56,406 bases of DNA from Bowdeniella nasicola (GTDB taxonomy: Bacteria; Actinomycetota; Actinomycetes; Actinomycetales; Actinomycetaceae). A program made the position numbers and the translations under genes. The notes beneath the pieces were generated by a model. It was not told the DNA's origin. It searched no databases and saw only the letters and a program-made list of their open reading frames with translations. Positions 1 to 10,732 of this stretch are shown one piece after another (the first letter of the stretch is position 1; the number at the start of each line of letters is the position of its first letter). Where the stretch lies: positions 1 to 56,406 of the forward strand of contig NZ_MQVR01000006.1 of NCBI RefSeq assembly GCF_001907295.1, written 5' to 3'.

Positions 1-66
1 GAAACCTTCATCTTCGGAGGGCCTCGACCCCTTCAACCAGCCGCCACGCCGCAAACCCGAACAACG

Positions 67-402
67 CTACCTACACCCTGGATTGTGAAGAGCCCGTTTA
101 CGGCGATGACACACGCCCTGCAGCCCATCAACACGCATCAGGCGAGCCACACCTTTACGGCCGCACCTGATCCCCATCCCGAGCTGGAGTTCGGCATGGA
201 CACGCGGCGCGCCATAAGTTCCGCGAGACATGACGTGAATCTCTCGGATCGCAATCATCAGCTCCCGATCAGCGAGCTGGCGACGGCTGGGTTGACGGTT
301 TCGCCACTCGTAAAACCCTGACGTTGAGACCTTCAAGACCCGGCACGTCACCGAGACAGGAAACCCAGCCTCCGCAAGCTCTTGGACGCACCGGAACCCT
401 AT
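67..402 (-). pseudogene. IS3-family transposase OrfB, N-terminal fragment
   Basis: The frame gives GFRCVQELAEAGFPVSVTCR, then STSGFYEW and later SRGTYGAPRVHAEL and CGRKGVARLMR, which are the hallmark blocks of the HTH_21 region at the N-terminus of IS3-type OrfB. After GVCHRRKRALHN the similarity ends and a stop follows at 67. The catalytic DDE domain of roughly 170 residues is missing, so no transposase activity is expected. It begins in the -1 frame relative to the end of OrfA, as in intact IS3 elements. The unrelated sequence at 1-80 was probably joined by deletion or by another insertion. Confidence 0.8.
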
Positions 403-683
403 TTTGGGAGGATATTCTCCCTGGCAAAATAGGCACTGGCCCGCTTGAGGATCTCAATGTCCATCTCGAGCACCCTGTTCTTGCGACGCAACTCGGCAAG
501 CTCTCGCTTCTCACCGCTACTGACCCCTGGTCGGCGGCCAGAATCGATGTCATCTTGAGCCATCCAGCGTCGAAGACACGATTCGCTCACCCCCAGGTTC
601 CTCACGACGTGAGCAACAGGCTCTCCTTGCGCGACCAGATCCAGCGCTCGACGGCGAAACTCCGGCGGCTTAGCTGCAGGAAT
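399..683 (-). pseudogene. IS3-family transposase OrfA (helix-turn-helix), start codon lost
   Basis: The frame reads PPEFRRRALDLVAQ, then a helix-turn-helix ending GVSESCLRRWM, then the leucine-zipper-like stretch LRRKNRVLEMDIEILKRAS and the typical C-terminus YFARENILPK. It is open from a stop at 717 to the stop at 399. No ATG, GTG or TTG stands where OrfA should begin. The expected first codon is ATT (681-683), just before Pro-Ala-Ala-Lys-Pro-Pro-Glu-Phe, so the original ATG may have mutated. A shorter GTG start at 605 would remove half of the DNA-binding helix. OrfA normally binds the element's ends and fuses to OrfB by -1 frameshifting. I call it a pseudogene because its partner and its start are both damaged. 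Confidence 0.75.
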
Positions 684-716
684 ACTACGGACTCCTTCCC
701 CAAGGCCATCATCGCC

Positions 717-1289
717 TCAGAACAGGTGTCCGGTAAACCGGGCCAGGCTCCCTCGGGCGAAAACCGGGTCGTATGGATACTTCATCGCGCATTCGTAATG
801 CGCCATATTGAGGGCATCGTCCTGTGCTACCGGTACACCCGGATCATAGGCAAAACCGCGGCTCACCACGACGACGGGGAAACCTTTCGCTTTGGCGCAT
901 TCAGCCTGCTTTGCCATCCCCTCGTCGAATCCGAGGTACGGACCGAGCTCGATCGTGGGGAGGTCCTTCGGCACCTTTTCTTGGAAGAATTGCTCTGCTT
1001 TTCGGCGCGCTTCGGCGGCCTTTTCCTCCTCGGTCCACGACGGTGGCGTAATCTTCTCCTTCGGCTTCCAGCCGTGGATCCGTGACTTCGGCAGACCAAG
1101 ATGGGCGTCGGTGACGCCGTCGACCTTGGGATACCCCTCGGCAGGCGCATCGGCTGGCACGACGGCGTAGGGGCCGAACTCTTGACCGGCGGCGGTGGTC
1201 GTGGGCTGGGCGGAGGGCGTCGTCGCGCATTCGGCGAGCCCCATTGCCGCCAGCGACAGTGCCGCGGCCACCAGGCGGAGATTGATCAC
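717..1289 (-). CDS. Putative lipoprotein, 3' end altered by the adjoining IS relic
   Basis: The 190-aa product starts with a Sec-type signal (MINLRLVAAALSLAAMGLAE) followed by Cys21. The lipobox would be L-A-E-C, which is unusual because Glu replaces the small residue normally found before the Cys. The mature part starts Thr/Pro/Ala-rich and then has an Ala/Glu/Lys-rich helical stretch; I recognise no enzyme family. Three further cysteines are present. The start is GTG at 1287-1289, with a TACACT -10 box at 1305-1310 giving only a very short leader. The last residues (ARFTGHLF) look derived from the IS end, so the native C-terminus is probably replaced. It is divergent from the adaptor gene at 1351. 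Confidence 0.6.
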   Translation of the reverse strand: MINLRLVAAALSLAAMGLAECATTPSAQPTTTAAGQEFGPYAVVPADAPAEGYPKVDGVTDAHLGLPKSRIHGWKPKEKITPPSWTEEEKAAEARRKAEQFFQEKVPKDLPTIELGPYLGFDEGMAKQAECAKAKGFPVVVVSRGFAYDPGVPVAQDDALNMAHYECAMKYPYDPVFARGSLARFTGHLF

Positions 1290-1304
1290 GATTCGGGCTC
1301 ATCG

Positions 1305-1310
1305 AGTGTA
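1305..1310 (-). promoter_or_regulatory. -10 element (TACACT) for the lipoprotein gene
   Basis: TACACT on the minus strand lies 15 nt before the GTG start, so the leader would be only about 8 nt and has no clear ribosome binding site. No convincing -35 is visible. Confidence 0.4.
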
Positions 1311-1338
1311 GCGCGACTAATCGTGGCGCACGTCACGC

Positions 1339-1344
1339 TAGACT
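1339..1344 (+). promoter_or_regulatory. -10 element (TAGACT) for the adaptor gene, leaderless type
   Basis: TAGACT is followed by exactly 6 nt and then the ATG at 1351, placing the transcription start at or next to the start codon. There is no Shine-Dalgarno sequence. Confidence 0.65.
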
Positions 1345-1350
1345 TGAACA

Positions 1351-2460
1351 ATGCAGAGTCAAGACGACGTTGTCGCGCGCACCCGGCCATCTCGTTCCCC
1401 CGCGAGACTCCTTGGGGCCCTCGCGGTCGTGCTCGCGCTGTGTGCGCTGTCCTTTTGGGCGGGCCGGATCACGCTCGCCAAGCCGCAAGCACGGACCGAA
1501 GCGCCGAAGGAATCCGTCATCGTCGACGTCACCGAGCAAAGCGTCGGGCGCAGCCTCACCGTCAATACGACCGTGACGACGCCCCGCCAGCCGCTCGCCC
1601 CCAACACCATGGCCGGGACGCTCACGGCGCTGTCCGCGCAGGACTCCTACGCGGCAGGCGACGTCGTCTACCGGGTCGACAACCATCCGGTCCGCGTTAT
1701 TGCCGGATCGATCCCGATGTACCGAGACCTGGCCGCCGGCGCGAAGGGCGCGGACGTGACGGCGCTAAACGCCGCGTTGATCGCGATGGGGCACCTGAGC
1801 GGGGAGGCGGGCGAGACCTATACGCAGGCGACGGCTCGGGCGGTGCGCGCGTGGCAGAAGGCGCTCGGCATCGAGCAGACGGGAAGCGTCGCGCGTGGGG
1901 AGGTGATCATCGTGCCGAGCCTGCCGCTCGCGATCTCCTTCAACGAGGAAACGGCCGTCATCGGCAACCAACTGGCCGGCGGTGAGCGGCTCTTGCAGGC
2001 ACCCGGCGGGGATCCGCAGTTCGTCATGCAGCTCCTCCCCCAGCAGGCCACGCTCATCCCGAATGACACCGTCGTGACCGTCAAGTACGAAGACCACTCC
2101 TGGCCCGCGGTCATCACCGAGACGCGGGAAGGTGAAGGCGGCAATACCAAGGACCTCACGCTGCGCGCGCCCGATGGCGGCGTCGTGTGCGGCTCCGAAT
2201 GCGCCGTCCTGCCCGCGACGGACACGCAGTACCTGTCGACGGCGGCCGAGCTGGTGCCGCCACAGACGGGTCCCGCGGTTCCGGTCTCGGCGCTCACGTC
2301 GCAGCCGGGTGGCTCGACCGAGGTGACGGTCATCGAGGGCGAGGCGGAGCGGCAGGTCCCGGTGAAGGTGCTCGCCTCGCAAGACGGGCTCGCGATCGTC
2401 GAGGGCGTGAAGGTCGGAGATAAGGTCCGGGTCTTCGGCGGCAGCAAGGAGGGTGCGTGA
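1351..2460 (+). CDS. Periplasmic-adaptor-like protein with peptidoglycan-binding domain
   Basis: A 369-aa membrane-anchored adaptor. A single N-terminal membrane segment lies at about residues 20-42 (LLGALAVVLALCALSFWAG). A PG_binding_1-type domain at about 130-185 carries GAKGADVTALNAALIAMG and TARAVRAWQKALGI. The C-terminal half resembles the beta-barrel and membrane-proximal domains of HlyD/MacA-type adaptors and ends VKVGDKVRVFGG. It is the first gene of a three-gene operon with an ATPase and an FtsX-like permease; its TGA overlaps the GTG of the ATPase gene. I infer that it links the permease to the cell wall, possibly for export of a peptide, lipid or drug. The substrate cannot be told from sequence. 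Confidence 0.75.
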   Translation: MQSQDDVVARTRPSRSPARLLGALAVVLALCALSFWAGRITLAKPQARTEAPKESVIVDVTEQSVGRSLTVNTTVTTPRQPLAPNTMAGTLTALSAQDSYAAGDVVYRVDNHPVRVIAGSIPMYRDLAAGAKGADVTALNAALIAMGHLSGEAGETYTQATARAVRAWQKALGIEQTGSVARGEVIIVPSLPLAISFNEETAVIGNQLAGGERLLQAPGGDPQFVMQLLPQQATLIPNDTVVTVKYEDHSWPAVITETREGEGGNTKDLTLRAPDGGVVCGSECAVLPATDTQYLSTAAELVPPQTGPAVPVSALTSQPGGSTEVTVIEGEAERQVPVKVLASQDGLAIVEGVKVGDKVRVFGGSKEGA

Positions 2461-3104
2461 ACGGTACGCAGCTCGCCGTCGCGGACCTGCGCTTCCGTTA
2501 CTCAGCCAAGGGCGAGGAGCTGTTCGGTGGCCTGACGCGTGAGTTCGCGCCGGGCGCGATGACCGCACTGACGGGCGAGTCGGGCCGCGGCAAGTCGACG
2601 CTGCTCTACCTCATCGGGCTACTACTCACGCCGAGCGCGGGGCACGTGAACCTCGGCGGTGAGAACGTCAGCGCGCTGCCGGACGCCGAGCGGTCGCGCA
2701 TTCGGGCCGCCCAGATCGGTTTCGTCTTCCAGGACTCCGAGCTCGATCCGACGCGCACGATCCTCGATTCCGTCCTCGAGCCGTCGATGTATGCCGGAGC
2801 GGATCCGGCCGCGGCGAAGGCGCGGGCGCTCACGCTGCTCAGCGAGTTCGGACTCGACCACCGCGCCCAGCACCGCCCCGGCGAAATCTCGGGTGGGCAG
2901 GCCCAGCGCGTCGCCGTCTGCCGCTCGCTCATCAACTCCCCCGCGATCCTGCTCGCCGACGAACCGACCGGCAACCTCGACCGCGGCAACGCCCAGCTCG
3001 TGCTCGAGGCGCTGCATGCCGCGGCCGCGGGCGGGCGCGCCGTCCTTATCGCGACGCACGACCCGTTCGTGCTCGAGTTTTGCGACGCGAAGGTCGAGCT
3101 ATGA
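2457..3104 (+). CDS. MacB/LolD-type ABC transporter ATP-binding protein
   Basis: The 215-aa nucleotide-binding domain has Walker A GESGRGKST (about residue 41), Q-loop FVFQDSELDPTRT, signature ISGGQAQR, Walker B ILLADEPTGNLD with the catalytic Glu, and the switch His in IATHDPF. DEPTGNLD is typical of the MacB/LolD/FtsE branch that works with FtsX-fold permeases. The start is GTG overlapping the stop of the adaptor gene, and its own stop overlaps the ATG of the permease gene, so translation is probably coupled. It should power mechanotransmission-type export rather than classical alternating-access import. Confidence 0.88.
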   Translation: MNGTQLAVADLRFRYSAKGEELFGGLTREFAPGAMTALTGESGRGKSTLLYLIGLLLTPSAGHVNLGGENVSALPDAERSRIRAAQIGFVFQDSELDPTRTILDSVLEPSMYAGADPAAAKARALTLLSEFGLDHRAQHRPGEISGGQAQRVAVCRSLINSPAILLADEPTGNLDRGNAQLVLEALHAAAAGGRAVLIATHDPFVLEFCDAKVEL

Positions 3105-4189
3105 GGGCCCGGCAGCTGATGCGCGAGGCGTGGCGCAGCGCAATCAGTTCCAAGGTGAGTTCGCTGCTCGTCGCGCTCGTCGTCGGCGCCACGTGTTTTA
3201 TCGCGCTCACCACCGTCGGGCGAAACGCCGCCAATGAGGCCGCGCTGCTCGCCGAGTTTGAGGGCGTCGGCGCCCGCCAGATCACCGTGATCAACTCTTC
3301 CGAGCAGGACTACATCAACCCCGCGACGCTCGCGACGGTAGCGCACCTGCGGGGCGTGCAGCAGGCCGCAGCCCTCGGGCGGACGACGGACGTGACCAAC
3401 GGCGCGATCCCGGGCACGCCCGCGACGCCGCTCTGGCCGGTCTATGGCGAGATTGCCGACGTCGCACCCCTCGTGGCGGGCCGCGCGCCCGGGCCCGGTG
3501 AAGCGATCATCGGCGTGAGTGCGCTCGATCGGCTGCGGTTCGCTGCGCCATCGGGCTTCGTCCAGTCCCAGGCGGGGGCGCAGTACCCGGTCGTCGGGAT
3601 GTTCCAGGCGACGGCGCCGTTTGAGGACCTGAACGAGGGTATCCTGATTCGCGCGGAGGACGATACCCGCCTGACGCAGCTGCGCGTCGTCGTCGGCGAA
3701 ATGGAAAACGTCCGCGCGACCCAGTCCGCCATCGTGTCAGTGCTCGCGCCGCAAGACGCGTCGAAAATGCAGCTGCGCTCCGGGCGTGACCTCGTCGAGC
3801 AGGCGTTCACCCTCGGGGGCCTGACCGCCCAGTTCGGACGCGCGACGTTCCTGCTGATCCTTGGCGTCGGCGCGCTGTTCGTCTCCTCCGTCGTGCTGTC
3901 CGACGTGCTCGTCCGGCGACGCGACCTCGGCCGCCGCCGGGCGCTCGGCTGCTCGCGCGCGTCGCTCGTCGCGCTCGTCGTCGCGCGCAATGTCGCCGCC
4001 GGGATCGTCGGCGCGGCGATCGGCTGCCTCATCGCGCTGGGGCTCGGCGCGCGCAGCGGCGTCCTGCCGCCGGTTTCCTTCGTCGTGGCGGTCGCGGTCC
4101 TCGCGCTGATCACGTGCATCCTCGCGAGCCTGCCGCCCGCGGTCTTCGCCGCGCACCGTGACCCGGTCCGCGTGCTGCGGACCCCGTAA
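3101..4189 (+). CDS. FtsX-like permease of MacAB-type ABC transporter
   Basis: A 362-aa permease with one N-terminal membrane helix (about residues 15-40, ISSKVSSLLVALVVGATCFI), a long extracytoplasmic domain of about 210 residues, and three C-terminal helices (FLLILGVGALFVSSVVLSDV, NVAAGIVGAAIGCLIALGLG, VSFVVAVAVLALITCILASL). This is the MacB/FtsX fold. I take the ATG at 3101, which overlaps the ATPase stop as ATGA, not the upstream in-frame ATG at 3080, which would overlap the ATPase gene by 25 bp. It ends 3 bp from the stop of the convergent siderophore ATPase gene. Confidence 0.8.
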   Translation: MRARQLMREAWRSAISSKVSSLLVALVVGATCFIALTTVGRNAANEAALLAEFEGVGARQITVINSSEQDYINPATLATVAHLRGVQQAAALGRTTDVTNGAIPGTPATPLWPVYGEIADVAPLVAGRAPGPGEAIIGVSALDRLRFAAPSGFVQSQAGAQYPVVGMFQATAPFEDLNEGILIRAEDDTRLTQLRVVVGEMENVRATQSAIVSVLAPQDASKMQLRSGRDLVEQAFTLGGLTAQFGRATFLLILGVGALFVSSVVLSDVLVRRRDLGRRRALGCSRASLVALVVARNVAAGIVGAAIGCLIALGLGARSGVLPPVSFVVAVAVLALITCILASLPPAVFAAHRDPVRVLRTP

Positions 4190-4192
4190 GGC

Positions 4193-4981
4193 TCAGTCGA
4201 ACGGGACCGGGAGTGCGCGGCCCGTCTCGGGGTCGTTCACCATAAGGCAGCCGACCGCGAAGACGCGGCGGACGAGCTCGGGCGTCAGCTGCTTATCGAC
4301 GGGGCCCGTCGCGATGATCTCGCCGTCGGACATCGCGATGAGGTGGTCGGCAAAGCGCGCCGCCTGTGTCATGTCGTGCAGCACCATCGCGATCGTTTTG
4401 CCGTCGCGATGCAGCTGGGTGATCAGGCGCATGACGGCGAGCTGATGGGCCGGATCGAGGAACGACGTCGGCTCATCGAGCAAGAGGATCTCAGAGTCTT
4501 GGGCGATCGCCATCGCGATCCACACGCGCTGGCGCTGCCCGCCCGAGAGGGCCAAGGCGTCGCGCTCGAGCAGGTCGGCAATGCCGGTGCGTTCCGCGGC
4601 CTGTTCGACCGCCTCGATATCGCGCGGCGTGAGCGTGCCGAGCACGCCGGTATAGGGGTAGCGCCCGAAGCTGATGAGTTCGCGGACCGTGAGGCCATCG
4701 GGCGCCGTGGGCTGCTGCGGCAGGAAGGAGACCTGCGCCGCGAACGTGCGCGGCGCGAGCCCGTAGCAGTCGGCGCCGTCGAGCGTGGCCACCCCGCAGC
4801 TCGGGGGTAGCTGGCGCGCCAGGACGCGCAGCAGCGTCGATTTGCCGCAGCCGTTCGGCCCGATTAGCGCCGTAATGCGCCCGGGCGGAATCGACACCGA
4901 CACGCCCGACAGCACGGGCACGCCGCCGTAACCTGCGGTAATGTCATGCCCCGCTAGCGTGGCGGGTGCGCGCGTAGTCAT
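4193..4981 (-). CDS. Ferric-siderophore ABC transporter ATP-binding protein (FecE/FepC-like)
   Basis: The 262-aa protein has Walker A GPNGCGKST (about residue 41), Q-loop FLPQQPTAPDGLTVRELI, signature LSGGQRQR, Walker B ILLLDEPTSFLD and switch His VLHDMTQAARF. The PTSFLD and DMTQAARF wording is characteristic of siderophore and vitamin B12 importers. It is the last gene of a four-gene operon. The ATG at 4981 overlaps the stop of the preceding permease gene; a longer upstream reading would be a shadow of that permease. It hydrolyses ATP on the cytoplasmic side to drive uptake. Confidence 0.9.
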   Translation of the reverse strand: MTTRAPATLAGHDITAGYGGVPVLSGVSVSIPPGRITALIGPNGCGKSTLLRVLARQLPPSCGVATLDGADCYGLAPRTFAAQVSFLPQQPTAPDGLTVRELISFGRYPYTGVLGTLTPRDIEAVEQAAERTGIADLLERDALALSGGQRQRVWIAMAIAQDSEILLLDEPTSFLDPAHQLAVMRLITQLHRDGKTIAMVLHDMTQAARFADHLIAMSDGEIIATGPVDKQLTPELVRRVFAVGCLMVNDPETGRALPVPFD

Positions 4982-5973
4982 GGGCGCTCTCCTAGGGAGG
5001 TCATACGGATGAGGAGGAAGACGAAGTAGGGGGCGCCGACGATCGCGATGAGGGCGCCGACGGGGATCTCCGTGGGGGCGAAGGCCCAGCGGCCGAGCGC
5101 ATCGCAGGCGACGACGAGCGTCGCTCCCGCGAGGGCGGCGATCGGCAGGTGGCGGATCATGACGCGCCCGACGAGCAGCCGCGACAGGTGCGGGATAATG
5201 AGGCCCGCGAAGCCGAGGACGCCCGCGGCTCCCACCGCCGCGGCGCCGCTGATGGCCGCGAGGACGACGGCGAAGATGCGCCACCGCGTCGCGCGCACGC
5301 CAACGCCCGCCGTGAGCGGGTCGTCGAGGTTGAGCGCGTCCAGATGGCGGCTCGCGAGCAGCACGGCGAGGAGCGTTGCGGCGAGGGTCGGTCCCGCGAC
5401 GGCCGCGTCGGACAGCGTACGCGCATACAGCGAGCCCTTCAGCCAGGTCATGGCAGCGCCGGCTTCGGGCGCGGCCCGCACGAGCAGCAGGTGCGTGAGC
5501 GCGGCGAGGCCCACCGAGACGGCGACGCCAGTGAGCGCCAGGCGGATCGGGTCGGTGATGCCGCGGCCCGCGACGAGCAGGACGAGGCCCGCGCCGAGCA
5601 GCGCGCCGACGAAGGCGATCGGCGTGAGCGCCTGGGCGGGCAGCACGCCGACGCCGAGCAGCGCCGCAACGGCGGCCAGTCCGCCGCCGGCGGTGATCCC
5701 GATCGTGTCGGGCGCGGCGAGCGGGTTGCGCAGGCTCACCTGCAGTAGGCAGCCGGAGATCGCCATGCCGGCGCCGGCGAGGGTGCCGACGAGGACGCGC
5801 GGCATGCGAAAACTCCAGATGAGGCCGTCGCCGCTGAGCAGGTCGCGCACGACGTCAGCGGGCGGGACGGTCACGGCGCCGATGCCCAGCGCGAGGACGA
5901 CGGCGATCGCGTAGGCGCCGCCGAGCATAATCGCGACGAGGCTCGTGCGCCGGATGGAGCTGCGGGTGCTCAT
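4978..5973 (-). CDS. FecCD-family siderophore permease (second subunit)
   Basis: A 331-aa polytopic membrane protein of the BtuC/FecD fold. Family landmarks are FRMPRVLVGTLAGAGMAISG near the N-terminus, LRNPLAAPDTIGITAGGGLA in the middle, and GVLGFAGLIIPHLSRLLVG before the last helices. About nine to ten transmembrane helices can be counted. The ATG at 5973 overlaps the stop of the upstream permease gene (ATGA), and its own stop overlaps the ATPase start, so the three genes are translationally coupled. It forms a heterodimeric channel with the 5970-6965 product. Confidence 0.9.
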   Translation of the reverse strand: MSTRSSIRRTSLVAIMLGGAYAIAVVLALGIGAVTVPPADVVRDLLSGDGLIWSFRMPRVLVGTLAGAGMAISGCLLQVSLRNPLAAPDTIGITAGGGLAAVAALLGVGVLPAQALTPIAFVGALLGAGLVLLVAGRGITDPIRLALTGVAVSVGLAALTHLLLVRAAPEAGAAMTWLKGSLYARTLSDAAVAGPTLAATLLAVLLASRHLDALNLDDPLTAGVGVRATRWRIFAVVLAAISGAAAVGAAGVLGFAGLIIPHLSRLLVGRVMIRHLPIAALAGATLVVACDALGRWAFAPTEIPVGALIAIVGAPYFVFLLIRMTSLGERP

Positions 5974-6965
5974 GCACTCACCCGCTTGGCGCGCAGGTGG
6001 CCGATGCCCCACAGCAGCACGGGCACGCCGGCGAGCGCGGTGACGATCCCGACGGGCGTCTCGGCCGGGGCCCACAGCGCCTGGGCGATGGTGTCGGCCG
6101 CGAGCAGCACTCCCGCCCCCGTGCACGCGGCGACGATCAGCAGGTAGCGATGGCGGTTGCCGACGACGCGATGGGCGAGCGCCGCCGACATGAGTCCGAG
6201 GAAGCCGACGGGCCCGGCCGCCGCCACCGCGGGCGCGACGAGGCCGACCGCGCTCGCCACGGCGAACAGGCGGACCGCGCCCGGGTTCGCGCCGACGGCG
6301 CTCGTCACGGCGTCATCGGCGGCCAGCGCGTCGAGGCGCCGCGCCCCGATGACGACGGCAGGCACGATGAGCAGCGCCGCGAGCAGCGTCGGGATAAGAT
6401 CGGCCATCCGCACGCCGCCGAGCTTGCCGGACAGCCAGGACAAGACGGTGGCGAGCTGGGCTTCGTCAAGCACCAGCGTGATCGACGTCAGGGCGCTAAA
6501 GAGCGCGGAGATCGCGATCCCGAGCAGCACGAGCTTTTGGATCGCGAGGGCCGAGCCCGCCCGGTTCGCCCCGCGCAGCGAGAAGACGAGGGTGAGCGTG
6601 ACGGCGCACGTCGCTCCGATGAGGGCGCCCGGCAGGAGCGCCGCTCCCCCGCGGGCGCCGAGCAGCGACGTCGCCGCGACCGCCCCAAATGCCGCCCCCG
6701 AGTTCACGCCGGTGATCTCCGCGTCGGCGAGCGGGTTGCGCGTCGCCGACCGCAGCAGGACGCCGCTGATCCCGAGCACCGCGCCGATGAGCACCGCCGC
6801 CGCGAGCCGGTCGGCAAGCACCGAGCGGATCTCGGCGGCGAGCTCCGGCGCGTTGGCGGGATAGCTCAGCGTCGCGACGCGCCACGCGATCAGCGCGGCG
6901 AGCACGACGAGCGGCACCGCGCACGCGAGCAGCGCGCGCCGCGGCAGGGACGGCGGGGCGGTCAT
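5970..6965 (-). CDS. FecCD-family siderophore permease (first subunit)
   Basis: A 331-aa multi-spanning protein paralogous to the next gene. It has LIGAVLGISGVLLRSATRNP followed by LADAEITGVNSGAAFG, the conserved NPLA-type loop of BtuC/FecC permeases, and AGPVGFLGLMSAALAHRVVG near the end, the region that contacts the ATPase. The ATG follows the stop of the binding-protein gene with no spacer (TAGATG) and has no clear Shine-Dalgarno sequence, so reinitiation is likely. It pairs with the 4978-5973 product to form the translocation path. Confidence 0.9.
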   Translation of the reverse strand: MTAPPSLPRRALLACAVPLVVLAALIAWRVATLSYPANAPELAAEIRSVLADRLAAAVLIGAVLGISGVLLRSATRNPLADAEITGVNSGAAFGAVAATSLLGARGGAALLPGALIGATCAVTLTLVFSLRGANRAGSALAIQKLVLLGIAISALFSALTSITLVLDEAQLATVLSWLSGKLGGVRMADLIPTLLAALLIVPAVVIGARRLDALAADDAVTSAVGANPGAVRLFAVASAVGLVAPAVAAAGPVGFLGLMSAALAHRVVGNRHRYLLIVAACTGAGVLLAADTIAQALWAPAETPVGIVTALAGVPVLLWGIGHLRAKRVSA

Positions 6966-7847
6966 CTATTTCGCGGCGATGATCTGATCGAGGATCGCTT
7001 CGGCGGCGAGCGGTCCGCGCGAGCGCGACCACGTGTCTTGCGAGACGTCAATAACCGTCGGCACGACGGACGCGTAGGGGCTGGCCCGGAAGCCCTTCTG
7101 GTCGTTGTACAGGTACAGGACGTCGAGTTTGAGGTCGGGCAGCTTATCGCCGGTCAGCTCGGCGACGTCGGTCTTGGATTCGATCGCGCTGCGCTCCCCG
7201 TCGTAGCCGTATTCATAGCCGACGGCCTTGAGCAGCGAGCCGGGGAAGGATGCGGCGATCCACGTGTACAGCGTCTCTTTGGACCAGCCGACGAGTGCGA
7301 CACGGGTGCCGGGCTTGACGACCTTCTTGGCGTCGGCGATCTTCGCCTCGATCCGCGCGCGGACCTCCTTGGCCTTATCGGTGGCACCGACCTTCGCGGC
7401 GATATCGTCCATCGCGTCGAGGACATCGGTGTAGGTCGCATCGGAGTAGCTCGCGGTCGGCGCGATCTGCTCGAGCTGTGTCATGATCGCCGAGTGCCGC
7501 GTCGGGCTCGCGAGGATGAGGTCCGGCTTGAGCGACTGGATGACCTCGAGGTTGGGCTGCTTGGCCTGCCCGACGGAGGTGATCCCCTCGAGCTTGCCCG
7601 CTAGGGTTTCGGGCTCTTTCGATTTGCCGATCTCGACGATGCCGACGGGCTTGACGCCGAGCGCTTCAAGGATTTCTTCGTAGCGCCAGTCGAGGGCGAC
7701 GATGCGCGTCGCCGTCTCCGCGGTGGCGCTCGTCTCGGCCGCGGGTTTCGTCGTCGAGGAGCCGCACGCCGCGAGGGTGAGCGTGAGTGAGACAAGGGAT
7801 GCGAGCAGGGCCGCGATGCGGCCGCGCCCGGAAAGGTAGGTTTGCAT
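6966..7847 (-). CDS. Iron-siderophore substrate-binding lipoprotein
   Basis: A 293-aa lipoprotein with signal MQTYLSGRGRIAALLASL, lipobox L-A-A-C (Cys28) and a Ser/Thr/Ala-rich linker. It then has the FecB/FhuD-type bilobed fold: RIVALDWRYEEILEALGVKP, later SLKPDLILASPTRH and a C-terminal lobe ending AEAILDQIIAAK. Anchored outside the membrane, it delivers a ferric siderophore to the FecCD permeases encoded downstream. The ATG at 7847 sits 7 nt after the -10 box and inside a DtxR-type operator, so the mRNA is probably leaderless and repressed by iron. Iron as cargo is inferred from that operator and the family. Confidence 0.9.
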   Translation of the reverse strand: MQTYLSGRGRIAALLASLVSLTLTLAACGSSTTKPAAETSATAETATRIVALDWRYEEILEALGVKPVGIVEIGKSKEPETLAGKLEGITSVGQAKQPNLEVIQSLKPDLILASPTRHSAIMTQLEQIAPTASYSDATYTDVLDAMDDIAAKVGATDKAKEVRARIEAKIADAKKVVKPGTRVALVGWSKETLYTWIAASFPGSLLKAVGYEYGYDGERSAIESKTDVAELTGDKLPDLKLDVLYLYNDQKGFRASPYASVVPTVIDVSQDTWSRSRGPLAAEAILDQIIAAK

Positions 7848-7854
7848 AACCTTA
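7836..7854 (-). promoter_or_regulatory. DtxR/IdeR-type iron box over the start codon of the siderophore operon
   Basis: On the plus strand this reads GTAGGTTTGCATAACCTTA. It contains AGGTT-N5-AACCT, a perfect inverted repeat with the spacing of the DtxR/IdeR consensus TTAGGTTAGGCTAACCTAA, and matches that consensus at 15 of 19 positions by my count. It spans the predicted transcription start and the ATG of the binding-protein gene, so an iron-loaded repressor bound here would block initiation. A partial extra half-site (GAGGTTAGG) lies near 7888-7896. Confidence 0.75.
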
Positions 7855-7884
7855 ATTACAAAGGACGGACGACGGTTTTCACAA
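7855..7884 (-). promoter_or_regulatory. Promoter of siderophore uptake operon
   Basis: Minus-strand TTGTGA (-35, 7879-7884), an 18-bp spacer and TGTAAT (-10, 7855-7860) are followed by 7 nt and then the ATG at 7847. The -10 differs from TATAAT at one base. The arrangement predicts a leaderless transcript. Confidence 0.7.
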
Positions 7885-7891
7885 GGTGAGG

Positions 7892-10731
<2,840 letters not shown>

Positions 10732-10732
<1 letters not shown>

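Larger units (their letters stand above)
67..716 (-). mobile_element. Truncated IS3-family insertion sequence
   Basis: The orfA part and the N-terminal part of orfB of an IS3-family element lie on the minus strand, in the usual overlapping two-frame arrangement. The DDE integrase core that should follow in orfB is absent: homology stops near position 80 and the frame closes at 67. The other boundary is unclear but lies around 720-745, where it has fused to the end of a lipoprotein gene. No complete pair of terminal inverted repeats can be seen, so this is a relic that cannot move by itself. The boundaries are inferred from where the protein similarity fades. Confidence 0.8.

Noticed and set aside
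2-88. Short plus-strand frame ending PPRRKPEQRYLHPGL at the left edge, possibly a C-terminal fragment
   Set aside because: Only 28 codons are available, no family is recognised, and it lies at an IS deletion junction.
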